Shown: positions 26,810 to 36,210 of the stretch, piece after piece
Layout of the letters: each line of letters begins with the position of its first letter
Position numbering within the stretch: position 1 is the stretch's first letter
DNA from: Candidatus Dechloromonas phosphorivorans
GTDB lineage: Bacteria; Pseudomonadota; Gammaproteobacteria; Burkholderiales; Rhodocyclaceae
Reading direction: 5' to 3'
DNA length: 64,000 bases
Assembly (NCBI GenBank): GCA_016709495.1
Contig: JADJMS010000017.1
Span: 55,749 to 119,748 of the forward strand
Position numbers and translations under genes: made by a program
Notes under the pieces: model-generated
Databases searched by the model: none
Seen by the model: only the letters and a program-made list of their open reading frames with translations
Told to the model about the DNA's origin: nothing

Positions 26810-27711
26810 ATGGAAACGATAAATTTCAGCATTACCGCCGCCGAGCGTGAGACCGGCCTCTCCAAAGACGTGCTGCGTATATGGGAGCGCCGTTATGGCT
26901 TCCCCACACCGGAGCGCGACAGCAATGGGGAACGCGCCTACTCAAGCGCCCAGGTTGACCGCTTGCGACTTATCAAACGCCTGATGGACCAGGGTCACCG
27001 GCCCGGCAAGCTGATCGCAACGGCCGATGACGAGCTCAACATGCTTGCTTCACGGCGTAGCATCAGGCAGCCGTCAAACTCGACCAGCGCGTCGACTGAC
27101 GAGCTTTCCGCACTACTTGGTCTGATCAAGCAACACGATGTGGCCGGCTATCAACAAGCCATGCAACAACGATTAGCTCGGCAAGGAATGCAAGGCTTTG
27201 TCCAGGACACGGTGGCACCACTCACGCGCAGCGTTGGCGAAGCCTGGAGAGGACGGCAGCTTTGGAAGTCTTCGAGGAGCACCTGTTCACCGAATTGACC
27301 AAGCGCCTGCTGCGACAAGCCATCGCCAACCTGCCCGGCGGCAGCGCGCCCGCGCGTCCTGCTGACCAGCGTGCCCAGAGCCACCGCGTGATCGGCCTGC
27401 TGATGGCGGAGTCTTTATTTACGCTGGAAGGCGCCGAGTGCATTCCGCTCGGCACGCAAATGCCACTGCTCGAAATTGGCCGTGCTGCCAATGCACATCG
27501 CGCCGACATCGTTGCACTTTCTTTCTCATCGGCCTTCCCACAACGCCAGATTCCCGGTTTATTGCAGCAATTGCGCATGGTGCTACCGACAGAAACCAGC
27601 CTGTGGGCTGGTGGCGGCGGCGTTACACGCCTGGCGAAGATGGAGGGGGTTTTGCTACTCAACCTCACTCGACGAAGCACTCACCAACGAGTGGCAGGCA
27701 GCGTCACCTGA
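26810..27711 (+). CDS. MerR-family regulator with cobalamin-binding domain (LitR/CarH-like; frameshifted as read)
   Basis: An N-terminal MerR-type winged helix (FSITAAERETGLSKDVLRIWERRYGFP, YSSAQVDRLRLIKRL) is followed by a helical bundle and a B12-binding fold. The W-then-EH signature of CarH-type light sensors is visible as EAWRGRQ, a frame break near 27260, then EVFEEHLFTE. A His precedes RVIGLLMAES, where the lower-axial cobalt ligand is expected, and LGTQMPLLEI and ALSFSSAF follow. Frames also change near 27375 and near 27660, so the C-terminus is uncertain (27711 or 27746). ATG 26810 has AGGA ahead. It is divergent from the lipid-stress operon, with a matching operator between them. Confidence 0.8.
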
Positions 27712-27775
27712 CGGAAACCTGGAGTGCTCGAACACTACTAAAATAGAGCTGTCTTACCCCAGACCAAATGCCACC

Positions 27776-28264
27776 ATGACCTACGCCGCCCCCAGTTTCG
27801 AATCAAAAATCTGCCCGCCGGAGCAGTTGACCGTAACCGCCGCCAAACTTGCGCGTCCGCTGGTCTTCACCAACGGCTGCTTCGACATCCTGCACCGCGG
27901 CCACGTCACTTATCTGGCCCAGGCAGCCGCGCTCGGCGTCAGTATGGTGGTTGCCCTGAATAGCGATGCTTCGGTCAAGCGTTTGGGCAAGGGCGATGAT
28001 CGTCCGGTCAATGCGCTGGCTGATCGCCTGGCAGTTATGGCTGCACTGGGTTGCGTGGCGCTGGTCACCTGGTTTGATGAAGACACGCCGCTACAGCGCA
28101 TCCTCGAATGCAAACCGGAAATTCTGGTCAAGGGTGGCGACTGGCCCGTCGACAAAATCGTTGGCTGCAGCGAAGTCCTGGGCTGGGGAGGAACGGTGCA
28201 TTCCATCCCCTTCATTCACCAGAAATCGACCACCGCGCTGCTGGAAAAAATCCGCCGCTTATAG
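27776..28264 (+). CDS. rfaE2: D-glycero-beta-D-manno-heptose 1-phosphate adenylyltransferase
   Basis: A 162-residue stand-alone nucleotidyltransferase domain (the second domain of HldE) that makes ADP-heptose for LPS core. The signature FTNGCFDILHRGHVTYL contains the HxGH motif. ALNSDASVKRLGKG, LVKGGDWPVDKIVG and the C-terminal STTALLEKIRR are typical. The start ATG at 27776 lacks an obvious ribosome-binding site. The gene ends by overlapping the convergent kup stop by six bases. It pairs functionally with the gmhA-type gene at 12.6 kb. Confidence 0.93.
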   Translation: MTYAAPSFESKICPPEQLTVTAAKLARPLVFTNGCFDILHRGHVTYLAQAAALGVSMVVALNSDASVKRLGKGDDRPVNALADRLAVMAALGCVALVTWFDEDTPLQRILECKPEILVKGGDWPVDKIVGCSEVLGWGGTVHSIPFIHQKSTTALLEKIRRL

Positions 28265-30083
28265 AACAACCTGGGTACCCAGCTCAACCACGCGGTTGCT
28301 GGGAATCTGGAAGAAGGCGGTGGCTGAGCCGCCATTGCGGAACATGGCGACAAAAATCTTTTCGCGCCAGAAGGCCATATCGGAATTCAGGCGCGGAATC
28401 AGCGTTTCGCGACCAATGAAATACGAGGTATCGAGCGGATTGAACTCAACACCGGCATCGGCACAAAGGGCCAGTGCCGCAGGGATATTCGGATCATCCT
28501 TGAAACCATACTGAACGACCACGCTCCAGAAATTCTCACGCAAAGGCTTCACTTCAACGCGATCAATTTCCGGCACGTAAGGCACGTCGAAGAACTTCAC
28601 CGAGACCAGCACCACCCGTTCATGCAACACCTTGTTGTGCATCAGGTTATGGAGCATGGCATGCGGCACGCCGCTCGGGTCGGCATTGAGGAAGACTGCC
28701 GTGCCGGCCACCCGCGTCGGCATGGACATTGCCAGCGATTCGAGAAACAGGGACAACTCAAGGCGTTCGCCCTTGAGGCGCTCGGCAAGCAACTGACGAC
28801 CGCGTTTCCAGGTCGTCATCAGCACAAAAACAACCATCCCGGCAATCAGCGGGAACCAGCCACCATCAGGAATTTTCAGAATATTGGCGGCGAGGAAAAT
28901 CAGTTCAACGACGAGGAAGCAACTGAACAAGGCAATGGCCCGCCCCCAGCCCCACTTCCAGGTCCGCGCGACGACGACGGTGGCCAGAATGGAGGTAATC
29001 ACCATATCACCCGTCACCGCAATGCCGTAAGCCGCCGCCAGATTATTGGAGGACTTGAAGCCGAGGACGAGGATCATCACGGCCACCATCAAACCCCAGT
29101 TAACCGCTGGCAGATAGATTTGCCCGGCTTCCTTGTCTGAGGTGTGCTGGACTTCCATGCGCGGCACGAAGCCAAGCTGCATGGCCTGACGGGTCACCGA
29201 GAAGGCACCGGAAATAACGGCCTGCGAGGCAATTACCGTTGCCACGGTGGCCAGACCGACCAAGGGATAAAGCGCCCAATCCGGCGCCGACAGGAAAGAA
29301 GGATTCACCGCTGTTGCCGGATCGCCAAGGATCAAGGCGCCTTGCCCGAAATAGTTGAGCACCAGGGCCGGCAGCACAAAGAAAAACCAGGCGCGCGAAA
29401 TCGGCTTGCGCCCAAAATGTCCCATGTCGGCGTAGAGCGCTTCGGCACCAGTCACCGCCAGCACCACATGACCCATCGCCATCAGCGATGTCGCCTTGTT
29501 GGCGAGCAGAAACTCGCCAGTACAGAAAACCAGACCAACATGACCGGCCCAAAAGCCGTACCGACCACTGCCGTGCCCTGGCGCTGCATAAAACAGGCCA
29601 AACAACACAACGAGCGTAACTGGAATGACGAAAGGCTTGAGTGCGGGCGTCGCAATCTCCAGCCCCTCAACGGCCGAAAGCACCGGAAATCGCCGGTGTC
29701 ACCATGCCATCACCGTAGAACATTGCCGCCCCTAGAATGCCGATGATCATGATCATCTTCATTTGTCGCGGCTTGTTCTGCGCGTCGTGCAGGGCCAGCG
29801 CAATCAGCGCCATGATGCCGCCCTCGCCCCGGTTGTCGGCGCGCATGATGAACATCACGTACTTGATCGAAACAACAATAATCAGCGCCCAGAAAAACAG
29901 CGAGAGGCTGCCGAAAATATTGGCCTCATTGACTACAATCGGGTGATTGCCGGCGAAAACTTCCTTCACCGCATAGAGCGGGCTGGTACCAATGTCGCCA
30001 TAGACCACGCCCAGCGCGGCCAGCGCCATGACGGCCAGCCGCTGGCCAGTCAATTCGGCAGAACCGTGTTGCGCGCTACTCAT
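28259..30083 (-). CDS. kup: KUP-family potassium uptake protein (one frameshift as read)
   Basis: A K+/H+ symporter of about 607 residues with about 12 membrane helices. The N-terminus reads LAVMALAALGVVYGDIGTSPLYAVKE, the KUP hallmark, followed by MRADNRGEGGIMALIAL and AMFYGDGMVTPAIS. The continuation LSAVEGLEIATPALKPFVIP is in another frame; one surplus G near 29690 explains the break (expected ISVLSAVEGLE). The large C-terminal cytosolic part (VSVKFFDVPYVPEIDRVEV) is complete. The start at 30083 is chosen over 30098 by homology. Confidence 0.91.
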
Positions 30084-30094
30084 TACCGAAGAAA

Positions 30095-30944
30095 TCAACC
30101 GCCAAGTGCCGATTTGAGGGAATGCACTTCCTCTTCCGACTCTTCGATGATTTCGGCCAGCATTTCCGGGTCAAATATTGTTTCGAGCATTGAGGTATCG
30201 AGCCGAGTATCAAACTCAGGATCACGCCAGGAAGCGGCACGATTGGCGATCTTGTTCGCCACATACAACACATCCGGCAGCGTCTTGATATCCTTGATCT
30301 CACGATCCGTTTCATGCTCCTGCACCGCGAGCAACACAGACTCCGGCAAGCCGAGTGCGGATAGAAGGGCATGGCCGATGTTGTCGTGCCAACCGACCAG
30401 CAAGTCATATAACGCCGGCTTGTCGGCAATCATTTCCGGGAAACCTGCGGCGCGCGACATCAGGTAGAAAACGCCGATATCGTGCACCAAGCCGGCAAAC
30501 ATCGCCTCGTCACCATTGATCTTGGCCAGTTTTCTCGCCAGAACACGACAAAGCGCTGCGACGTGCGCCGTATGCTCCCCAAAGGCGCTCGGAAATACCA
30601 GCAAACGGCTGCATCTGCTTCGATTTAAGCAGCTGCTCCATGGCCACCGCGAAGGACACCGTGCGCACCGCCTCCATGCCGACACGGACGATGGCGCTCT
30701 TGACATCCGCCACCTCGCGGCCAGACGGATTGAGCGCCACCGAATTGGCCATACGGATGATCTTGGCGCTCATCAGCGGCTCGGCACCGACCAGCTTGGC
30801 AAGTTTCTCGACATTCAGATTCTCGTCCTTCAGGGCAGTACGCACCTGAAAGGTAATATCCAGAAAAGTCGGAAACGAGATTTGATCGCCGGATAAATCC
30901 TTGGCGATGTCTTCGAGAATTTTGAAGGTGAGTGCGTTGGTCAT
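30095..30944 (-). CDS. HDOD-domain protein (one frameshift as read)
   Basis: A protein of about 283 residues built of one HDOD domain, a relative of HD phosphohydrolases lacking full catalytic residues and used in signalling. The N-terminal piece has LVGAEPLMSAKIIRMANSVA and VKSAIVRVGMEAVRTVSFA. The second piece begins near EHTAHVAALCRVLARKL and has FAGLVHDIGVFYLM. A surplus G in the GGGG run near 30583 separates them. The C-terminus is acidic (EESEEEVHSL). It is 12 bases from ssb and 11 bases from kup, all on the minus strand. Confidence 0.84.
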
Positions 30945-30957
30945 GGCAGCCTAATTT

Positions 30958-31422
30958 TCAGAATGGGATATCGTCGCCCAGATCTTCAAACGAAGGTTTC
31001 GGCTTGTTTTTAGGCGGAGCCGGCGCGTAATCGGTCGGTTCGCTGTCGTAACCGCCACCGCCGCCACCCGCAGGCGCGCCCATGCCCTGACGCGAACCGA
31101 GCATTTTCATTTCATCACCCTTGATTTCGGTGGTGTAACGTTCCTGACCATCCTTGTCAGTCCATTTACGGGTACGCAGGCTGCCTTCGATATAGACCTG
31201 CGAGCCTTTTTTGAGATATTGGCCGCAAATCTCAGCGAGTTTGCCAAAGAAAGAGATGCGAACCCACTCGGTTTGCTCTTTTTTCTCGCCAGTTGCCTTG
31301 TCTTTCCAGCTTTCTGAACAAGCAATGCTGAAATTACAGATCGCATCACCGCTGGCGGTGTAACGCATATCCGGGTCTTTGCCCAAATTGCCGATGCCGA
31401 TCCATTTGTTAACTGATGCCAT
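30958..31422 (-). CDS. ssb: Single-stranded DNA-binding protein
   Basis: A 154-residue OB-fold protein coating ssDNA during replication and repair. MASVNKWIGIGNLGKDPDMRY opens it, with TEWVRISFFGKLAEICGQYLKKG in the core. A Gly/Pro-rich linker precedes the acidic C-terminal tip DDIPF that recruits partner proteins. It lies 12 bases after an MFS gene, the frequently conserved uvrA-MFS-ssb neighbourhood, though here two signalling genes separate the MFS gene from uvrA. Confidence 0.96.
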   Translation of the reverse strand: MASVNKWIGIGNLGKDPDMRYTASGDAICNFSIACSESWKDKATGEKKEQTEWVRISFFGKLAEICGQYLKKGSQVYIEGSLRTRKWTDKDGQERYTTEIKGDEMKMLGSRQGMGAPAGGGGGGYDSEPTDYAPAPPKNKPKPSFEDLGDDIPF

Positions 31423-31434
31423 AACCAGAGTCTC

Positions 31435-32664
31435 CTAAGCAGATTGTGTCGCAGCCGGCGTCACACGCCGTTGCGGAAAATTCATTGAGTTTGCCACCAC
31501 CAGCCAGACCAGCATGAGGCCGGTGCAGGCAGCAAAAACGGCATTATCGCCGAAATTCTGCGCAATATAGCCGCCCAGTGCACCACCTATAAACAAGCCG
31601 AGTGCCTGCGTGGTGTTATAAACGCCGAGCGCCGCACCCTTGGCCGCAGGATGCGCCGTGCGCGAAACCAGTGAAGGTAGCGTTGCCTCCAGCACATTGA
31701 AAGCAACAAAAAACAGTGTTAGCCACAAGGCTAGCGCCCAAAGACTGCCACTAAAAATCCACAAGCCCGATTGAACAACCACCAGCAAACCAATTGCTGC
31801 CAGGAAAATCGGCCGCATTTTGTCTTTGCGTTCAGCAGCAATGATCGCCGGCACCATGATGGCGAAGGAGACCAGCACGGCTGGCAGATAGACTTTCCAG
31901 TGCGCTGCCGCTTCCAGCCCGCCATGACTGACCAGCGCATGCGGCAGCACGACAAACATGGCCATCTGGACCATGTGCAGCAGGAAAATACCAATATTGA
32001 GGCGCATCAGATCGGGATCAAGCACAACCTGGCGCAAAGGCAGTTTGGCATGGCCATGCGGCGGCGGGGCCGGCGGCACCGCCTTGAGCAACAGCACAAT
32101 AGCGGCCAGTGCCAGCACGCCGGTCATAGAGAACAGGCCGCCCATGCCGATCAAGCCGTAAAGCAGCGGCGCGCCAACCAATGAAAGCGCAAAAACCAGG
32201 CCAATCGACGAGCCGATCATCGCCATCACCTTGGTGCGATGTTCCTCGCGCGTCAGGTCCGCCGCCAACGCCGTCACCGCAGCCGAAATGGCGCCGGCAC
32301 CCTGCAGAACACGTCCGACGATGATCCAGTTCATGCTTGGCGCCCAGGCAGCAACAAAACTGCCAATGGCAAAAATGACCAGGCCGATCACAATCACCAG
32401 CTTGCGCCCGTAAAGGTCGGAGGCAATGCCGTAGGGGATCTGGAATACCGCCTGGGTCAGGCCGTACGCGCCGAGCGCAAAACCCACCAGCGCCAGATTG
32501 TCACCACCGGGCAAGGTTTTGGCATAAACCGAAAACACCGGCAGGATCAGGAACAGGCCGAGCATGCGCAGGGCGAAGATGGCAGCCAGCGAAGCGCCAG
32601 CGCGGCGTTCTTCGGGACTCATGCGGTCAGTAGGGGAGGACATTTTGGTTTGATTTTGTTGCAT
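31435..32664 (-). CDS. MFS transporter (YajR-like, neighbour of ssb)
   Basis: A 409-residue protein with 12 predicted helices. The MFS signature GIASDLYGRKLVIVIGL follows TM2. LRMLGLFLILPVFSVYAKTL and VGRVLQGAGAISAAVTAL mark the drug-efflux-type subfamily close to YajR, but it lacks YajR's C-terminal YAM domain. The substrate is unknown. Two start codons are possible (32664 or eight residues downstream); neither has a clear ribosome-binding site. It probably forms a transcription unit with ssb, the HDOD gene and kup. Confidence 0.88.
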   Translation of the reverse strand: MQQNQTKMSSPTDRMSPEERRAGASLAAIFALRMLGLFLILPVFSVYAKTLPGGDNLALVGFALGAYGLTQAVFQIPYGIASDLYGRKLVIVIGLVIFAIGSFVAAWAPSMNWIIVGRVLQGAGAISAAVTALAADLTREEHRTKVMAMIGSSIGLVFALSLVGAPLLYGLIGMGGLFSMTGVLALAAIVLLLKAVPPAPPPHGHAKLPLRQVVLDPDLMRLNIGIFLLHMVQMAMFVVLPHALVSHGGLEAAAHWKVYLPAVLVSFAIMVPAIIAAERKDKMRPIFLAAIGLLVVVQSGLWIFSGSLWALALWLTLFFVAFNVLEATLPSLVSRTAHPAAKGAALGVYNTTQALGLFIGGALGGYIAQNFGDNAVFAACTGLMLVWLVVANSMNFPQRRVTPAATQSA

Positions 32665-32758
32665 TGCAGCGGAAGGTGAATATTAGCAGGTTTGCACGAG
32701 TGACCATCGACCGGAATAGCTGTTGCGGTCAACTGTCAAAAGTGCCGAAAAATCGGGA

Positions 32759-34476
32759 TCAAGCAGGCAAAAAATTGGCCAGTACAGCGCGGTCACGCCC
32801 TTCATTCTTGGCCCGGTAAAGCGCATCGTCGGCCTGCTTGATGATCTCATCCAGACTCACCGTTGCATCGGCGAGAATGCCGCCAATGCTGTAAGTCAGA
32901 CTGACATCGACGCCATGGCAATCAAGCCTGACCTGGCGGACAGCATTCAACAGATTGTTGGCAACCGCCTCCAGCTCGGCAAAACAACTCAGGTCGAACA
33001 TGCCGACCAGGAACTCCTCGCCTCCCCAGCGTGCCACCCCGTCGTAAGTACGCACAGAATCTTTCAACACCCTGGCAATTTCGACCAGTGCGAGATCCCC
33101 CACGGCATGTCCCCAGTTATCGTTGATCCGCTTGAAAAGATCGAGGTCGACAATCAGCACACCCATTTTGCCACCGCTGCGCACCAACCGCTTGCGTTCC
33201 GTCTCCATCCGCACCATGACGCCTCGGCGATTTAACAGACCGGTCAAAAAATCACTGTGAGCCATCTCTTCCAGTGCAACCGTGCGCTCCGCCACCTGTC
33301 GTTCCAGCTCTTCAGTATGGCTCGCAATACGCTCCGCCATGCTATTGAAAGTACGTGTCAAATGACCAATCTCATCAGGCGAGTTATCGACCAGCGCCGG
33401 CCTGGGCTTGCCTTCAGTCAGCGTCCTCGCCGCCTGATCAAGCCGCGCCAGACGACGTACCACACTCCGCTCGAGAATGATGGCCGCACCCAACAAGACC
33501 AAGCCGAGCATCACAACCAGAAAAGAGATGCTGCCGGCAGCGCGGAAGAAGCTTTAACCGCATCCGGCTGCGTCATGGTCAGGACAAACCACTGAATCTC
33601 CGGCACCCAGACCAACCCTGTCAGTTGCCGGTGCCCCTGCACCCGCAACTCCAGCGTCTGTACCTCGTGCTCACCAGCAACCAAAGCAGCCATTGCCCGG
33701 CGCAAGGCATCGGCTTCATTTGGCCGGTCGAGCAGATCAAACAGCGTACTCTGGGATTCCTTGCCGGCCGCCTTGCGCACCGAAGCAAAGTCAATTACCG
33801 AAACGTCCTGATGCGCCTGAATCGCCCCATTACGATCAATCAGGATATTAGCCGCACCACCCAATTCGCTGCTGACCACGCTGCGGATGAAGTCCGAAAG
33901 ATCGACACCACTGCCGGTCACGGCCACCGCCTTGCCCTGGCCATCGCGCACCACGGCGTTAATCCAGACCTTGGTCAGCCGCAGATGGCGGTCCGTATCG
34001 ACATTGAGTTGGGTATCCTTGACGTCGCGCAAAGTGACATAGAACCAACCATCCTTTTGCACCGATTGATCCAGCGTATAACGCGGCGCTTCAAGCGAAT
34101 TTCCGCCGCTATCGTCGTTGTAGTAATAATTGCCCGAAGCAGCGAGTGCAAAGAAATAGCTCCGGCTGCGGAAAAACCCTCGGTAGTCCTCCAGTTCGGC
34201 AATCGCCCGCTGACGTGCCTTGCCATCCTGCTCAGCGGCAACCCAATCCTTGAGCACTGGCGAACTCGCCATCTTCTGAGCCAGCGTCACTTCACGCGTC
34301 AAGATACTGACTATCTTGCTTTTCTCGTAAAGCACATTGCGCTCGGCAAAACGCTGCCCAAGCACACTCACGACTTCATCGGTATACCAGACGAAAAACT
34401 GGTATCCCGCCGCACCACCCAGGACAAAGATGATGCCGAACAACAAAAGAAAGCGGGAGTGCAAATTGAGTTTCAT
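32759..34476 (-). CDS. Membrane diguanylate cyclase: Cache-HAMP-GGDEF (one frameshift as read)
   Basis: About 572 residues. TM1 is at residues 8-30 (FLLLFGIIFVLGGAAGYQFF), followed by a double-Cache-like periplasmic domain (SYFFALAASGNYYYND, GWFYVTLRDV), TM2, HAMP (ILERSVVRRLARLDQAARTL), a coiled coil and GGDEF. The active site is WGGEEF and an inhibitory I-site RxxD (RTYD) precedes it by the usual five residues. The first frame stops at 33511; adding one T near 33550 joins AVKAFFRAAG to FLVVMLGLVLLG. It makes c-di-GMP in response to an external ligand. The HisKA-like coiled region has no kinase residues. Confidence 0.87.
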
Positions 34477-34614
34477 GGCATCAACGCGAAGATAGTCTCA
34501 GCAATTTTAGAGCGCAAGGCGTCAATTGCCTTCGTAATTATTTGGCCAACTTCTCAATCAATTTGAAACCAAGCTCATGGTCAGACTCCAGCCAGAAGAT
34601 GGGAATGGACTTAT

Positions 34615-35973
34615 TTAGCCCCCGCCGGGGTTGTATTGCCGGTAGAGGCGCAGATAGCGCTCGTCCGATTGCCGGAGGCGCATGGCGGCGAGGCGGAAGA
34701 AGATTTCCAGCATTTTCGACTGCAGGCCGGGTGAGGCGCTGCGCAGGCGGCTGTAGTTCCACTTGCCAATGGTCGAATCGCCGGTGGTGACGACAGAAGC
34801 GGCGCGCCGCTCGGGAATGTCTTCGGCAAAGGCCAGTTCACCAAACAGGGAGCCAGAGTCGAGCATGGCGATCAATTTGTGCTCGCGCGTGACGCGGGCT
34901 TCGCCCTTGAGCAGCAGGTAGCAAGAACGCGCTTCGTTGCCCTCGTTGATCAGTTTGGTGCCGGCCGGCACGTTGCGCCAGCGCGAAATGCGGATCAACT
35001 CCCAAAGCTGGGCGTCATTGAGCGGGCGCAACAGAGCCAGGCAGCGTAACTGATCGTAAAGTTCGGCTTCGGCCGGCGGTGCCGCGACAGCCGCCGCGGG
35101 GGTTCCCTGACGGGTGGCCCGGGCGCAATTCATGGCCAACGCGGCAAGCGTCGAGGCCCAATCGGGGAAGCGATCCTCGAGACTGCGGGCGAGCATTTTG
35201 TCGAGTAGGACGTTGAGGCTTTCCGGCAAGTCAGCACGAAAACTGCGCAAGGGCTGGCGTTCGCCATTGAGTATCTGGTACATCAGCGACGCCTGTTCCG
35301 GGCCGTCAAAAGGCCGCTGGCCGGTCAGCAACTGGTGCAGGACGACGCCCAGCGCGTAAATGTCGGCCTGCGGGGTGACCCAGCCGCGAAAAATCTCGGG
35401 CGCCATGTAGGCAATCGAGCCAATGTCCATGACCTGCGTTGCCGAGTCTTCACGCGACCAGTAGGCCGCCCCGAAATCGCAGACTTTGGCCTCGCCGGGT
35501 GCAACGTATTGCAGATTGGCCGGCTTGATGTCGCGATGGATAACACCCGCCCGGCAAGCGTAGTCGAGCGCGCTGGCGCATTTGTAGACGATTTCCAGAA
35601 CCTCGGCGACCGGCTTCAAATTGTCGGATTTGACATAGGGGGCCATGGTGCCGCCTGGCAGGTACTCCATGGCCAGATAGGCGGTATCGTCGCCAAAACC
35701 GGCGTCGAAAACATCAACGATGTAGGGGTGGTTGAGACTGCCAGCAATACGTACTTCATTGAGCCAGGCTTTGCGCATCGGCTCCTGCTCATCACTGCCC
35801 CGAAAAATTTGCGGATTGGCGATTTTCAGGGCGACTTCGCGCTGGGCAAAGGTATCCCAGGCCAAATAGACGACGCTGGTGGCGCCATGCCCAACCTCGC
35901 AGCGAATTTCGTAGCGTTGGGCGACGGAGGCGGGTAGCGGCTTACCGCTAGGGGTGGTGGGCAGCGAAATCAT
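34615..35973 (-). CDS. Ser/Thr protein kinase fused to a cyclic-nucleotide-binding domain
   Basis: About 452 residues, intact, soluble. The eukaryotic-type kinase domain occupies about residues 20-285: Gly loop GHGATSVVYLA, catalytic Lys in EVALKIA, HRD in GVIHRDIKPANL, DFG in VCDFGAAYW and APE in AYMAPEIF. All catalytic residues are present. A linker rich in Ala/Pro follows, then a CRP-like cNMP-binding domain (about 325-440: NVPAGTKLINEGNEARSCYLLLKG, GSLFGELAFAEDIPERRAASV). The ATG at 35973 is preferred to a GTG three codons earlier. The promoter must lie in the 237-base gap shared with divergent uvrA. No phosphatase or FHA gene is adjacent. Confidence 0.9.
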   Translation of the reverse strand: MISLPTTPSGKPLPASVAQRYEIRCEVGHGATSVVYLAWDTFAQREVALKIANPQIFRGSDEQEPMRKAWLNEVRIAGSLNHPYIVDVFDAGFGDDTAYLAMEYLPGGTMAPYVKSDNLKPVAEVLEIVYKCASALDYACRAGVIHRDIKPANLQYVAPGEAKVCDFGAAYWSREDSATQVMDIGSIAYMAPEIFRGWVTPQADIYALGVVLHQLLTGQRPFDGPEQASLMYQILNGERQPLRSFRADLPESLNVLLDKMLARSLEDRFPDWASTLAALAMNCARATRQGTPAAAVAAPPAEAELYDQLRCLALLRPLNDAQLWELIRISRWRNVPAGTKLINEGNEARSCYLLLKGEARVTREHKLIAMLDSGSLFGELAFAEDIPERRAASVVTTGDSTIGKWNYSRLRSASPGLQSKMLEIFFRLAAMRLRQSDERYLRLYRQYNPGGG

Positions 35974-36129
35974 GTTTGGCACCGGTCAATTGCGTGTTGG
36001 ATCGACAAGTATCCACGCGCCATATCATCCCGGTCAAGCTTGAATATTGAGGGTAACCGGCGATCTACAGGCCTTCGTCAGCGGCCTTGTGCCGTGCATC
36101 CTGCGGCGCTGGCACACCACAGCAACAAA

Positions 36130-36145
36130 CTGTATGCGCATACAG
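36130..36145. promoter_or_regulatory. LexA (SOS) box upstream of uvrA
   Basis: CTGTATGCGCATACAG is a perfect CTGT-N8-ACAG palindrome, and the symmetry extends by two bases on each side (36128-36147). It lies 65 bases before the uvrA start and matches the gamma/betaproteobacterial LexA consensus. uvrA is a classical SOS gene. The box is also about 155 bases upstream of the divergent protein kinase gene. Confidence 0.8.
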
Positions 36146-36210
36146 TTAGCCGTGCAAGAAAAGGCGCTTTTGCGTATAGTTCTCCTTCCCCAATCCCAAG
36201 CAGAACAGCG

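Noticed and set aside
34538..34762. Small minus-strand open frame ending in an FWLESDHELGFKLIEKLAK-type segment
   Set aside because: Most of it is out of frame within the protein kinase gene, and the tail after the kinase stop has no start codon or ribosome-binding site; random.
36040..36210. 57-codon N-terminal extension of uvrA
   Set aside because: No homology, would cover the LexA box and promoter region; UvrA homology starts exactly at 36211.
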